A stretch of DNA of 14,975 bases, from positions 1 to 14,975 of the forward strand of contig JAVBTE010000089.1 of assembly GCA_031556335.1 (NCBI GenBank), written 5' to 3'. Numbering within the stretch: the first letter of the stretch is position 1; the number at the start of each line of letters is the position of its first letter. A program made the translations under genes and the position numbers. The notes below the pieces were generated by a model. The model saw only the letters and a program-made list of their open reading frames with translations, had not been told where the DNA came from and did not search any database. The DNA comes from Limiplasma sp031556335. GTDB lineage: Bacteria; Bacillota; Clostridia; Christensenellales; Aristaeellaceae. Below are positions 14,736 to 14,975 of this stretch, piece after piece.

Positions 14736-14806
14736 GAGTGCGGGGGAACCTTCTTTTTGCAAAAGAAGGTTTCCACGGCCCCCCTCCCAGAAAACCAAAT
14801 GGGGGC
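14736..14806 (+). repeat. Hairpin repeat family I, copy 2
   Basis: GGGAACCTTCTTTT (14744-14757) pairs with AAAAGAAGGTTTCC (14761-14774) in a 14-bp stem with one G-U pair and a TGC loop. The following CCCCCTCCC, GAAAACC and GGGGGC blocks match the order seen after the 5659 hairpin and, in degenerate form, on the minus strand at 88-14. Confidence 0.55.
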
Positions 14807-14824
14807 ATTTTCTTTTTTCTTTAT
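14778..14824 (+). terminator. Possible intrinsic terminator of the FAD oxidoreductase gene
   Basis: GCCCCC (14778-14783) can pair with GGGGGC (14801-14806) across a 17-nt loop, and ATTTTCTTTTTTCTTTATT follows immediately, giving a GC stem plus T-rich tract. The large loop weakens it; the stronger hairpin at 14744-14774 just upstream may contribute. Confidence 0.45.
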
Positions 14825-14833
14825 TAATTATTG

Positions 14834-14901
14834 ACCGCGCGCAGCGGGGTCAATAAAGGGTTCAGGGCGAAGCCCTGATGGGGTCCAGGGGTGAAACCCC
14901 T
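14834..14901 (-). repeat. Hairpin repeat family II, copy B (inverted)
   Basis: On the minus strand this aligns with 13205-13273. Its hairpins, read on the plus strand, are ATTGACC/GGTCAAT (14830-14836 with 14848-14854), TCAGGGC/GCCCTGA with a GAA loop (14862-14878) and AGGGGT/ACCCCT with a GAA loop (14887-14901). Stems differ in sequence between copies while pairing is kept, which suggests selection on RNA or DNA structure. Confidence 0.65.
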
Positions 14902-14975
14902 AGCGGGGCGGCGGGGGCACCGGGGAGCGGGGGCGCGCCGCCCGCGCCCGCGCCCCCACCCACAGCGCGAGCGCA
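14902..14975. other. GC-extreme intergenic DNA with hairpin at window edge
   Basis: No gene is seen. GGGGGCGCG (14929-14937) and CGCGCCCCC (14949-14957) form a perfect 9-bp stem with an 11-nt loop. GCGGGGGC occurs twice (14911-14918 and 14927-14934). The sequence runs off the window, so its purpose cannot be judged. Confidence 0.4.

Noticed and set aside
13525..14808. Long minus-strand open frame opposite the FAD oxidoreductase
   Set aside because: It is rich in His, Gly, Ala and Val as expected of the antisense of a GC-rich gene, has no recognisable motif and no ribosome binding site.
14722..14975. CRISPR array in the repetitive 3' end
   Set aside because: The repeats are hairpins of different sequence, with no regular direct repeat and spacer pattern.

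Overview
The window is a high-GC, gene-dense bacterial segment. GC-rich genes with strong AAGGAG-type ribosome binding sites, GC-rich hairpin-forming intergenic repeats and single-membrane-type surface glycosylation genes suggest a Clostridia member, probably an Oscillospiraceae/Ruminococcaceae relative (for example the Faecalibacterium/Gemmiger/Subdoligranulum neighbourhood). That placement is inference; there is no rRNA or other taxonomic marker here.

Layout. Positions 1-105 are low-complexity intergenic DNA. A minus-strand gene (106-1635) encodes a GT39/ArnT-like polytopic membrane glycosyltransferase. It is divergent from a long plus-strand gene series, and back-to-back promoter-like sequences lie between 1658 and 1734. 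The plus-strand series holds two tandem paralogous DUF6056-like membrane proteins (1812-3368, 3368-4897), an SDR oxidoreductase (4902-5645), a strong hairpin (5659-5698), an acyl carrier protein (5748-5984), an AMP-forming acyl ligase (5968-7374), LuxE (7367-8446), LuxC (8433-9653), a polyprenyl-phosphate-type GT2 (9667-10626), a WecD-like GNAT (10613-11365), two small EamA/SMR four-helix proteins resembling the ArnE/ArnF flippase pair (11391-11786, 11779-12123), and trpS (12160-13182). After an intergenic repeat comes an FAD-dependent oxidoreductase (13309-14721). The window ends in hairpin and repeat DNA (14722-14975).

How the genes may work together. The GT2, the paired small flippase-like proteins and the GT-C-like membrane proteins (one GT39-like, two DUF6056-like) match the three steps of an ArnC / ArnEF / ArnT scheme: load a sugar onto polyprenyl phosphate inside, flip it, transfer it to a surface acceptor outside. 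Between these genes lies a complete set for activating and reducing a carboxylic acid: ligase plus ACP, LuxE acyl-protein synthetase and LuxC acyl reductase, with an SDR nearby. No luciferase (LuxAB) or LuxD thioesterase is present. The likely reading is a non-bioluminescent LuxCE fatty-acid (or other acid) reductase that makes an aldehyde or alcohol for a surface glycolipid or glycan, with the GNAT as a possible N-acyltransferase. This combination is the most interesting part of the window; the product is unknown.

Two families of hairpin-forming intergenic repeats are visible. One (GGAACC...TTTTGCAAAA...GGTTCC) occurs at 5659-5717, at 14736-14806 and in degenerate form at 14-88. The other (about 68 bp, three small hairpins) occurs in inverted orientation at 13203-13273 and 14834-14901, bracketing the FAD oxidoreductase gene.
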